Shown here piece after piece: positions 30,004-37,658 of a stretch of 43,702 bases of DNA. The position numbers were made by a program, and so were the translations under genes. Numbering within the stretch: position 1 is the first letter of the stretch; the number at the start of each line of letters is the position of its first letter. Source of the stretch: Candidatus Staskawiczbacteria bacterium (GTDB lineage Bacteria > Patescibacteriota > Minisyncoccia > Minisyncoccales > Staskawiczbacteraceae); NCBI GenBank assembly GCA_023245145.1, contig JAHFKW010000003.1:5857-49558 (forward strand), written 5' to 3'. Under the pieces are notes generated by a model, which was not told where the DNA came from, made no database searches, and saw only the letters and a program-made list of their open reading frames with translations.

Positions 30004-30031
30004 ATTATAGCAAATCATGGGTCTGTGTCAA
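30004..30031 (-). promoter_or_regulatory. near-perfect extended -10 sigma70 promoter
   Basis: minus strand TTGACA-16-TATAAT with TGC immediately upstream of -10. Confidence 0.75.
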
Positions 30032-30063
30032 TAGTAAAAATTTAATCTATAAAATATTAAGAT

Positions 30064-30969
30064 ATGCCCTCTATTTACACTCAAGCAGATTCTAACACCC
30101 GCAAAACATGGTTTTTAATAACCGGGTTTTTGGTGTTTGTGATTGCGGTGGGGTGGATTTTCAGCCAGGCATTGCAATCAAATGTTATTTTATTCGTGGC
30201 GGTGGTTTTGAGTATCTGTATGAGCGTGGGGAGTTATTGGTTTTCAGATAAAATGGTGCTGGCAATGGCGGGCGCGCGAGAAATTCAGAAAAAAGATAAT
30301 CCGGAGCTTTACAGAATAGTTGAAAATTTATGCATTACAGCTGGCCTGCCCGTGCCAAAAATATATATTATTAATGAAGCGCAATTAAACGCTTTTGCCA
30401 CGGGTCGGGATAAAAATCATGCGGTGGTGGCGGTGACCGCGGGCTTGTTAGAGCGCTTAAATAAAACAGAATTGGAAGGCGTTATTGCGCACGAATTAAG
30501 CCACATTGGAAATAAAGATATGTTGATTGGCACTATGGTGGTGGTGTTGGCGGGAATAGTTTCATTGTTGGCAAACTTTTTTTTGAGAATTAGTTTTTGG
30601 GGTGGGGGCAGAAGGAACAATAATGATAATAACAGTGCTGCTGGAATTTTAATGATTGTTGGTATTTTGGCTGCTATTTTGGCACCCATTGCCGCTACGC
30701 TTATCAGGCTAGCTATTTCTCGGAAACGCGAATCATTGGCCGATGCTTCTGGCGCACTTTTAACCCGCTACCCGGAAGGCTTGGCTAGTGCGTTGGAAAA
30801 AATTTCAGCCGATATGACCCCCATGAAAGTGGCCAACACCGCCAGCGCGCATTTGTACATTGATTCGCCATTTAATGAGAAGCAAAGCGAAAACTGGTTT
30901 GTCGGGTTATTTTCCACCCATCCGCCGATTGAAGAACGTATCAAAGCATTACGCGAGACTCAATTATGA
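30064..30969 (+). CDS. htpX: protease HtpX (M48 zinc metalloprotease)
   Basis: GVIAHELSHIGNKDMLIGT; TM segments; FSTHPPIEERIKAL. Confidence 0.96.
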   Translation: MPSIYTQADSNTRKTWFLITGFLVFVIAVGWIFSQALQSNVILFVAVVLSICMSVGSYWFSDKMVLAMAGAREIQKKDNPELYRIVENLCITAGLPVPKIYIINEAQLNAFATGRDKNHAVVAVTAGLLERLNKTELEGVIAHELSHIGNKDMLIGTMVVVLAGIVSLLANFFLRISFWGGGRRNNNDNNSAAGILMIVGILAAILAPIAATLIRLAISRKRESLADASGALLTRYPEGLASALEKISADMTPMKVANTASAHLYIDSPFNEKQSENWFVGLFSTHPPIEERIKALRETQL

Positions 30970-31739
30970 CTATTATTCAAACTATTATTTTAGGAGTTGT
31001 AGAGGGAGTGACAGAATTTTTGCCGATTTCTTCAACCGGGCATTTGATTTTATTTGGAAAATTATTGGGAGTAGTGGATTCTGATTTTACTAAAAGTTTT
31101 GATATTGCCATTCAATTGGGAGCCATTTTGGCAGTAGTTGTCTTGTATTGGAAAAGATTTTTGCAGGGCGCTGACATTTGGAAAAAAGTATTTACTGCTT
31201 TTTTGCCAACAGCGATTATTGGGTTTTTATTATATAAGATACTTAAGCAATATTTGCTATCCAGTCCCATGCTCGTGGTATGGGCGCTGGCGCTTGGGGG
31301 AGTGGTGTTGATTGCGTTTGAATGGTGGCACAAAAAACTGTATGATGTCGGAGGTCATACAACTGAAATAAGCTACAAAAAGTCATTTTTGGTGGGACTT
31401 GCACAATCGCTGGCCATTATTCCGGGTGTTTCGCGCGCGGCGGCAACCATTGTAAGCGGCATGCTTATGGGTGTAAGTCGTGAAGCCATTGTGGAATTTT
31501 CTTTTTTGCTGGCAGTGCCAACCATGGCCGCGGCTACCGCGTATGATTTGTATAAAAGCGCGGGAAGTTTTTCATTTGACCAGTTTGGTTTTTTGGCACT
31601 AGGATTTATTATTTCTTTTATCGTAGCCGTAGTCTCAATCAAATGGCTTCTCTACTTTATCAAAAATCACAGTTTTATTTGGTTTGGGGTGTATAGAATT
31701 GGGGTAGCTTTGTTATTTTTTATATTCGTAGTAAGGTAA
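30966..31739 (+). CDS. uppP: undecaprenyl-diphosphatase
   Basis: GVVEGVTEFLPISSTGHLIL; IPGVSRAAATIVSGMLMGVSREAIVEFSFLLAVPTM. Confidence 0.96.
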   Translation: MTIIQTIILGVVEGVTEFLPISSTGHLILFGKLLGVVDSDFTKSFDIAIQLGAILAVVVLYWKRFLQGADIWKKVFTAFLPTAIIGFLLYKILKQYLLSSPMLVVWALALGGVVLIAFEWWHKKLYDVGGHTTEISYKKSFLVGLAQSLAIIPGVSRAAATIVSGMLMGVSREAIVEFSFLLAVPTMAAATAYDLYKSAGSFSFDQFGFLALGFIISFIVAVVSIKWLLYFIKNHSFIWFGVYRIGVALLFFIFVVR

Positions 31740-31747
31740 TTTTGATG

Positions 31748-31831
31748 GGAGGGGGCGCATAATGGCTGGTGCAATACCCTGGAAAGGTATGACCCGAAAG
31801 GGTCAAGTGAGTTCGACTCTCACTCCCTCCG
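31748..31831 (+). tRNA. tRNA-Ser(GGA)
   Basis: class II fold: GGAGGGG acceptor, ATACC-CTGGAAA-GGTAT anticodon arm, gacccgaaagggtc variable arm, GTGAG-TTCGACT-CTCAC T arm; no encoded CCA. Confidence 0.92.
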
Positions 31832-31871
31832 CTAATCTTGATTTTTTCTAAAAATCATTGTATTATAAGGT

Positions 31872-32576
31872 ATGACCCACAATGATAAGGAAAGATTTTT
31901 ATTGGAACATAATCGATTATCTCTATTTAGTTTACAATCTACCTTGGTTTTACTGACTGAATTTAAAGAAGCTAATCTATCTCTCTTTTTAGATAATGAC
32001 TGGCCCATAGGTACGCTAGAAAAACCTTTCACCAAATGGCTAGCTCCGGTACTGCTGGCACGAAGAGAAAAACAACTTATTGACGCGTATGAAAATTATT
32101 CTGATGCCATATTTCGTTACTGTTACTATCGCAGTTTTGACAAAGAAAGTGCTAACGACTTTGTGCAGGAAACCTATAGTAAAACTTGGAAGTACATTTT
32201 TGCGGGCAACGAAGTAGAAAACATCAGGGCATTTTTGTACAAGATAGTGAAAAATGTGATCATTGACGATTTGAGAAAAAAGAAAATCAGCTCCTTGGAC
32301 TACTTGATGGAAAAAGGATTTACCCCGGGCGTTGACACAAGGCAAAAAACCGAGGACCACTTTGTAAGTCAAGAGATCATGGAGATCATTAAATCATTAA
32401 GTGAGAAGTATCGAGACGTAATGATGCTAAAATACATCAATGATTTTTCCACCAAAGAAATCGCCTTCAGACTTCACGAAACAGAAAATAGTGTGTATAT
32501 CAAAACCAGCAGAGGCATTAAAAAAGTCAGAGAGATTTTAAGGGATCAGGAGAGTAAATTAAATTCTAAAAAATAG
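31872..32576 (+). CDS. RNA polymerase sigma factor, sigma-70/ECF-like
   Basis: region 2: LIDAYENYSDAIFRYCYYRSFDKESANDFVQETYSKTWKY; region 4: LSEKYRDVMMLKYINDFSTKEIAFRLHETENSVYIKTSRGIKKVRE; unusual ~65 aa N-terminal extension. Confidence 0.85.
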   Translation: MTHNDKERFLLEHNRLSLFSLQSTLVLLTEFKEANLSLFLDNDWPIGTLEKPFTKWLAPVLLARREKQLIDAYENYSDAIFRYCYYRSFDKESANDFVQETYSKTWKYIFAGNEVENIRAFLYKIVKNVIIDDLRKKKISSLDYLMEKGFTPGVDTRQKTEDHFVSQEIMEIIKSLSEKYRDVMMLKYINDFSTKEIAFRLHETENSVYIKTSRGIKKVREILRDQESKLNSKK

Positions 32577-32593
32577 GCATTGTAGCAATAAAA

Positions 32594-32622
32594 ACCCGAG
32601 GCAACCGCTTCGGCTTTTTGTT
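32594..32622 (+). terminator. intrinsic terminator after sigma gene
   Basis: CCGAGGCAACCGCTTCGG hairpin followed by CTTTTTG. Confidence 0.5.
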
Positions 32623-32658
32623 TTGACAGAAATATCCTAATGCTGCGTCTTCAATAGT

Positions 32659-33396
32659 ATGATGAAAAATAACAAAAATACAACAAAAGATAGTACGGCC
32701 AATGAGTTGTGGTCTACTTCGTGGACATATATTAGAACCGTAATTGATACCGCCAGAGAGCCATTTTTAATTTTGGATAGAGACTTAAGGATCATCGCGG
32801 TCAACAGCTGTTTTCTAAGGACATTTGAAGTTTCCGATAAAAATACCGAGGGAAGGTTGGTCTATGACCTGGGGAATGGTCAGTGGAATATCCCCAGGTT
32901 AAAGAATTTACTGGAAGACATTTTACCTTGCTTAGAATATCGGAATTATAAGTACTTTTACAATTCCGCCAGTCAAAAGTATGAAGGTGGGGTTCGGTTT
33001 TGTACTCAGGACACAGGTAAGGAAATTATTAATTATCCTAAGCTTCATCTTGAAAATGGAGAAAATAAAAATGCTCAACACCGGACAGATCAAAAATACA
33101 AACATCTCGTTAGGATCCTTAAAAATGCCAAGAGGCAATTAGTAGAAAAACATGGATTTGATTCTAAAATTGCGCCATCCTATTTTATTGAGTCTATTGT
33201 TTATAACGTTCCGGACAACCATTTTGGCACAGATTACCGCACGAGTTTAAATAATATATTGGAGTTTATATTGCGAAAGTGTGCTCCAGCTCAAATGACC
33301 ACTGTAAGTCATCAGCACTTACTTTTTGGCTTAGAACCTTGGCAATGGAATACAGAACACGCAGCTACTTTCTTCCAGGCTGTTGAAAATCTCTAA
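32659..33396 (+). CDS. PAS domain :: CD-NTase (cGAS/DncV-like nucleotidyltransferase) C-terminal half chimera
   Basis: residues ~20-90 PAS (VIDTAREPFLILDRDLRIIAVNSCFLRTFEVSDKNTEGRLVYDLGNGQWNIPRLKNLLEDILP); residues ~87-245 match the CD-NTase C-terminal pattern (DILPCLEYRNY...GKEIINYPKLHLENGENKN...YKHLVRILKNAKRQL...APSYFIESIVYNVPDNHFG); no GS...DxD motif. Confidence 0.7.
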   Translation: MMKNNKNTTKDSTANELWSTSWTYIRTVIDTAREPFLILDRDLRIIAVNSCFLRTFEVSDKNTEGRLVYDLGNGQWNIPRLKNLLEDILPCLEYRNYKYFYNSASQKYEGGVRFCTQDTGKEIINYPKLHLENGENKNAQHRTDQKYKHLVRILKNAKRQLVEKHGFDSKIAPSYFIESIVYNVPDNHFGTDYRTSLNNILEFILRKCAPAQMTTVSHQHLLFGLEPWQWNTEHAATFFQAVENL

Positions 33397-33410
33397 AGTT
33401 AAAATTACGC

Positions 33411-34010
33411 ATGGGTGTAAATTTATTTAAAACTTCCCACATCATCTTTTTTGCTGCCATACTGCCTTTGGGTAGTTTTTTGCTATCCTGGTTGCTTTAT
33501 CAAATATTTCCCAACCCTCCGTTTTGGATGGAAACTATCACGCCCTTGTATGCTTACATTATTCTTTACGGTCTTTTTGATAGGTATGCTTGGAGTTGGT
33601 GGATTTTTAAGGCAACAGGCATATCCTATTTTCCTGATGTGCGGGGACGCTGGAAGGGAGAACAATCTTCAACATTTGAAGAAAATGGCAACAAGGTCAA
33701 AGTCCAAGCTGTGATAGAAGTTGAACAGACCTTTTCTAAAGTGTCGGTGCGCGCTTACTATGAGAAATCAAAATCAGAAAGTACCGTTGCAAATTTCTCA
33801 GAATTTAACGGAAAAAATTATCTATTTTACACATATGACAACGATCCAAGCTCCTTAGAGCGCGGTACAATGCAAATTCATAGAGGCAGTACCAAACTTG
33901 AGTATTTATCAAAGGAAAAACGCCTAATGGGTTCTTATTTCAACGGATTAGGGAATAAGGGCGATATGGATTTTCAGTTTGAACAAAAGGAATTAATAGG
34001 TAGATTTTAA
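33411..34010 (+). CDS. Cap15-like CBASS effector (2TM + beta-barrel cyclic-nucleotide receptor)
   Basis: two N-terminal TM helices, then GRWKGEQSSTFEENGNKVKVQAVIEVEQTFSKVSVRAYYEKSKSES...LFYTYDNDPSS...MQIHRGSTKLEYLSKEKRLMGSYFNG, the S-2TMbeta/Cap15 pattern. Confidence 0.75.
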   Translation: MGVNLFKTSHIIFFAAILPLGSFLLSWLLYQIFPNPPFWMETITPLYAYIILYGLFDRYAWSWWIFKATGISYFPDVRGRWKGEQSSTFEENGNKVKVQAVIEVEQTFSKVSVRAYYEKSKSESTVANFSEFNGKNYLFYTYDNDPSSLERGTMQIHRGSTKLEYLSKEKRLMGSYFNGLGNKGDMDFQFEQKELIGRF

Positions 34011-34067
34011 GTAAAATGCCACCTTTTTATGGGTGGTTTTTGTTTGCAGTAAATCTATTCCAATCTA

Positions 34068-34096
34068 TTGACATATACTTACATAAATGTTAATAT
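34068..34096 (+). promoter_or_regulatory. sigma70-type promoter of GC-rich cassette
   Basis: TTGACA-17-TAATAT. Confidence 0.7.
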
Positions 34097-34171
34097 AAGA
34101 ACATAGGATGAAACAGGCGTTTTGCCCTATAAAACAGCACTTTCCATCACTCTCTCACTAGGAGAACTATC

Positions 34172-34732
34172 ATGCTCGCGACCGCAACGACTCCGCTTCA
34201 CGCCAGTGACTTCGTCGTGTGGAAGACGGTCAAGATTGGGACTCACAAGTCTCTCGCTGACCTTCAGTCCACATTGGAGAAGAAGGGCGTGATCCTGGCC
34301 TCTGGCAGTTCCGTGATCCTCCACGCGCCCGAGTTCGTGCTCAGCGCCGAGGAGAAGGAACTCGACCTCGTTCGGGTAACCCTGGATGAGCTGGGACTCA
34401 AGGGTGACAAGGGCGTTGACCACTGGGATGTCCTCAAGCGAGCGCACGAGATCGGCCTCCGACTCTGTCCGCCGGCTGTGGGTCCCGAACTCGCCCTGAT
34501 CTGCGAGAAAGAAGACCTCACGGATCGCTACGGCCTCGTGATCGGCATGCCACTCATGGCTGACCCTTGGTGTAATCCGCAGACGTTCTTCCTCTGCTAC
34601 GAGGAGGAGTACTCGTCCAGCGGAGAATACATCAATGCTACCAATGTGGTGGTCCTCAGCGGTGCGCACGACGGCCCCGATTATCGGTGGCATCGCACGA
34701 CGACGGGAATCTTCGTCAAGCTCCGGCGGTAG
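34172..34732 (+). CDS. GC-rich solo-cassette hypothetical protein (186 aa)
   Basis: RBS aggag before ATG; GC-ending codons unlike neighbours; promoter upstream, terminator downstream. Confidence 0.6.
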   Translation: MLATATTPLHASDFVVWKTVKIGTHKSLADLQSTLEKKGVILASGSSVILHAPEFVLSAEEKELDLVRVTLDELGLKGDKGVDHWDVLKRAHEIGLRLCPPAVGPELALICEKEDLTDRYGLVIGMPLMADPWCNPQTFFLCYEEEYSSSGEYINATNVVVLSGAHDGPDYRWHRTTTGIFVKLRR

Positions 34733-34771
34733 ATCGGTAAAAAAGAGTGCCAGCTCTACAATTGGCAAACG

Positions 34772-34800
34772 AGCCCACGGATGGTAACTGTGGGCTTTTA
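34772..34800 (+). terminator. intrinsic terminator
   Basis: AGCCCAC-ggatggtaact-GTGGGCT followed by TTT. Confidence 0.6.
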
Positions 34801-34916
34801 ACTTACATGATTTTGTGATAGGGTTTTATTATAAAGATGGGATTTTTTCCTCAAAATAGGTTCTAATGAGGTTTAGTCCCCTCCGCCGCATATTATTAAC
34901 AATTAATAAATATATT

Positions 34917-35117
34917 ATGAAAACACTAACATGCGACTTATGTGATTATGTAGCCCAAGGAGAAACTTTTGAAGAATGGATGAATGCGCTCAAGCCTCAT
35001 TATGTAAAGACCCACGCCGATGTTATGCAAAGCAAAAAAGGTACCCCAGAAGAAATGAAAGCACAAATGATGGAATGGATGGCTGAAAACAAAAAAAGAT
35101 TTGATGAAGCTAAGTAA
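34917..35117 (+). CDS. small conserved protein, DUF1059-like
   Basis: MKTLTCDLCDYVAQGETFEEWMNALKPHYVKTHADVM; start at ATG 34917. Confidence 0.65.
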   Translation: MKTLTCDLCDYVAQGETFEEWMNALKPHYVKTHADVMQSKKGTPEEMKAQMMEWMAENKKRFDEAK

Positions 35118-35343
35118 AATTGTGCACAAAATGCCCGCGGATTTGAAAAAAGCCATAACTTCTTCTGCCACTGCGCTTAAGGCCTGGGAAGATATTACAC
35201 CTTTAGCGAGGAATGGATGGATTTGCTGGGTTGAATCGGTTAAAAAGCAAGAAACAAGGAAAGATCACGTTCGTCGCACGAAAGAGGAATTAATCGGTGG
35301 CAAACGCCGGCCGTGTTGCTGGGTGGGTTGTAGGCATCGGTAA
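35104..35343 (+). CDS. YdeI/OmpD-associated family protein
   Basis: MPADLKKAITSSATALKAWEDITPLARNGWICWVESVKKQETRKDHVRRTKEELIGGKRRPCCW; overlaps the end of the upstream gene. Confidence 0.7.
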   Translation: MKLSKIVHKMPADLKKAITSSATALKAWEDITPLARNGWICWVESVKKQETRKDHVRRTKEELIGGKRRPCCWVGCRHR

Positions 35344-35394
35344 AATGTGCTAGGCTTTTTTTAGTGTCGAAACTCAAACTGGAGGGAGATTAAC

Positions 35395-35754
35395 ATGAGA
35401 TTGTTCTTGACGCTTGCTGCGGTTATCGATTTCGTGGTAACGAAGAACTGCGGTCCGCTCATTTTGACAGATGCAGTGTTCTTCCTTGATTGCTCTCGGG
35501 AGAAGGCGCTTGACAACTCTTGCCCAGTCGCTCAGTTTCTCAAAGAGATAGAGCGACAGCATGGTGCCCAAAAGATTTCTTGGCGTGAGGAGACTATGGC
35601 CGTTCAGCAACATCTTAGCGAGCTTTTGGAAAGGAATGGCTTGGAACCGCTCAATACGAATCTTCCGCCAGTTGTCGAGCCCGGTTTTCTCAAAAGGGCC
35701 GTGGAAAGAACAAACAACACTGATGGCATCGTCCGTGTCCAAGTGTTCATCTGA
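35395..35754 (+). CDS. small solo-cassette hypothetical protein
   Basis: 119 aa; RBS ggaggg; terminator downstream. Confidence 0.5.
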   Translation: MRLFLTLAAVIDFVVTKNCGPLILTDAVFFLDCSREKALDNSCPVAQFLKEIERQHGAQKISWREETMAVQQHLSELLERNGLEPLNTNLPPVVEPGFLKRAVERTNNTDGIVRVQVFI

Positions 35755-35770
35755 CACTTTTTTCAACAGG

Positions 35771-35796
35771 GCCCGGGGCGATTCTCGGGCTTTTTT
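35771..35796 (+). terminator. intrinsic terminator
   Basis: GCCCG...CGGGC followed by T6. Confidence 0.7.
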
Positions 35797-35853
35797 CTTT
35801 GTAAGTTTTATGATATGTTTCATGTATAAAATACAATTAATAAAAATAACCAC

Positions 35854-36261
35854 ATGAAAAACTCAATTGTACACTTTGAAATTCCAGCTGATGATGTTTT
35901 GCGCGCTAAGGATTTTTATACTAAAACGTTTGGCTGGGAGATAAATAAATTCCCGATGCCAGAGGGGGCGGCGGAATACTACGGAGTAAGAACCACGGAA
36001 GTGGACGAAAAGTTTCAGCCCAAAACTCCGGGTGCGATTAACGGAGGCTTAATGAAACGCCAAAACGCTGGCCAGCCGTTTATGAATTACATCAGCGTGG
36101 ATTCCATTGATGAGATGCTCAAAACTATTACTGCTAACGGCGGTATGGTAGCTCTACCAAAAACCGAAATTGGAGCTGGGATGGGTTGGATTGCGGCCTT
36201 CAAGGATACGGAAAACAACTTGATGGGGCTTCACGAAGTGCCGGCGAGTATGAAGAAATAA
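35854..36261 (+). CDS. VOC family (glyoxalase-like) protein
   Basis: VHFEIPADDVLRAKDFYTKTFGWEI...MGWIAAFKDTENNLMGLHE. Confidence 0.9.
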   Translation: MKNSIVHFEIPADDVLRAKDFYTKTFGWEINKFPMPEGAAEYYGVRTTEVDEKFQPKTPGAINGGLMKRQNAGQPFMNYISVDSIDEMLKTITANGGMVALPKTEIGAGMGWIAAFKDTENNLMGLHEVPASMKK

Positions 36262-36346
36262 TCGCACGGGTTGATTTTTATTCAAATTCGTGGTAATAAC
36301 ATTTTAGTACCAGAATCCAAAACTTCCTTTGAAAGGTTGGTGGAGT

Positions 36347-36709
36347 ATGCCAAGTCAGTTGAGCTTTGTGCGTGTCGAGCAGATTGGCGATGTTTGCGTT
36401 GCCCATGTGCTAAGAAAAAGGATCCTTGATGAGCCCACGATTTTCAAAATCGGCGAGGATTTGTTCTCGCTGATCGATGTGTACGGACACCGGAGCATTT
36501 TGCTCAATATGTTTGAGGTTGAATACATGTCCAGCGCTATGCTGGGCAAATTCATTACCCTCCAAAAAAAGTTGCAGGCCAGAGGAGGCAAACTTGTCAT
36601 GTGTTGCTTAGATGAAGATATTTGGGAGCCTCTTCGGGTGACTCGCGTCGACCAGATTTGGAAAATCATAGAGACCCAGGCACAAGGTCTCAACCAGTTT
36701 GCAAGTTGA
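36347..36709 (+). CDS. STAS-domain protein (anti-sigma factor antagonist-like)
   Basis: VCVAHVLRKRILDEPTIFKIGEDLFSLIDVYGHRSILLNMFEVEYMSSAMLGKFITLQKKLQARGGKLVMCCL; start at ATG 36347. Confidence 0.75.
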   Translation: MPSQLSFVRVEQIGDVCVAHVLRKRILDEPTIFKIGEDLFSLIDVYGHRSILLNMFEVEYMSSAMLGKFITLQKKLQARGGKLVMCCLDEDIWEPLRVTRVDQIWKIIETQAQGLNQFAS

Positions 36710-36720
36710 TCAACACGCAG

Positions 36721-36756
36721 AGCCGACTTCTAATCTCAAGGAAGCCGGCTATTTTT
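36721..36756 (+). terminator. intrinsic terminator
   Basis: AGCCGaCTTC...GAAGCCGGCT followed by ATTTTT. Confidence 0.6.
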
Positions 36757-36806
36757 ATGCTACAATATTAGTATATGCATAGCATATAAATAATTGCTCG
36801 GTTGAT

Positions 36807-37601
36807 ATGAAAATCATTTCCTGGAACGTGAATGGGATTCGGGCAGTCCATAATAAGGGGCTGTTTTTGCCGTTTATGGAAAAGTATAAACCTGATGTAC
36901 TGTGTTTGCAGGAAACGAAGGCCCAGCAAGCGCAAAGTGAAGTTGACCTACCTGATTATGAAGAGTATTGGAATTCGGCAGAGCGCCCGGGCTACAGCGG
37001 CACGGCGATTTTTTCTAAAATCAAGCCGTTGTCGGTTGTTTTAGGAGTTCCAGATAAAATTGCTAAAAAATATAATTTGAAGGATAAGCATGGCGATGCC
37101 AATGCTGAAGGTCGGGTGATTATGGCCGAATTTGCCAAATGCTATGTGGTTTCGGTGTACACCCCAAATTCTAAAGATGATTTAAGTAGAATTCCACTGC
37201 GACATAAACAATGGGATCCAGCGTTTTTAGAATACATGAAAACACTAGAAAAGAAAAAGCCCGTGATTTTTTGCGGTGACTTAAATGTGGCGCACACGGC
37301 CGATGATTTGGCAAATCCAAAACCAAATGTTGGAAAAAAAGGATTTACCAATGAAGAGAGGGGAGGAATTGATAATATGATAAAAGCGGGATTTATTGAT
37401 ACTTTTAGAATGTTTAGGCAGGGGAATGGGCATTACACGTGGTGGAGTCACTTTGCCAATTCACGGGCCAGGAACGTTGGCTGGCGCATTGACTACATTT
37501 TTGTTAGTAAAGTTTTGAAATCCAAAATAAAAAAAGCCTTGATTTATGCCAGTGCGATGGGCAGTGACCACTGTCCGGTGGCGGTGGAGATTACGATATA
37601 A
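36807..37601 (+). CDS. xth: exodeoxyribonuclease III
   Basis: MKIISWNVNGIRAVHNKG; LCLQETKAQ; FCGDLNVAHTADDLANPKPN; GSDHCPVAVEI. Confidence 0.97.
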   Translation: MKIISWNVNGIRAVHNKGLFLPFMEKYKPDVLCLQETKAQQAQSEVDLPDYEEYWNSAERPGYSGTAIFSKIKPLSVVLGVPDKIAKKYNLKDKHGDANAEGRVIMAEFAKCYVVSVYTPNSKDDLSRIPLRHKQWDPAFLEYMKTLEKKKPVIFCGDLNVAHTADDLANPKPNVGKKGFTNEERGGIDNMIKAGFIDTFRMFRQGNGHYTWWSHFANSRARNVGWRIDYIFVSKVLKSKIKKALIYASAMGSDHCPVAVEITI

Positions 37602-37658
37602 AAAAATAACCCCCGACTGTGTTTAGTACGGGGGCCTGCAGAGAATAGATTGTGGATT

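Noticed and set aside
34127-34768. 213 aa minus-strand ORF opposite the GC-rich cassette
   Set aside because: High GC lengthens random ORFs; the plus strand has the promoter, RBS and terminator
31748-34880. tRNA-Ser as an integration site for the accessory region
   Set aside because: No convincing attR-like copy of the tRNA 3' end found downstream (only an ~8-nt ccctccgc match near 34870) and no integrase in the window
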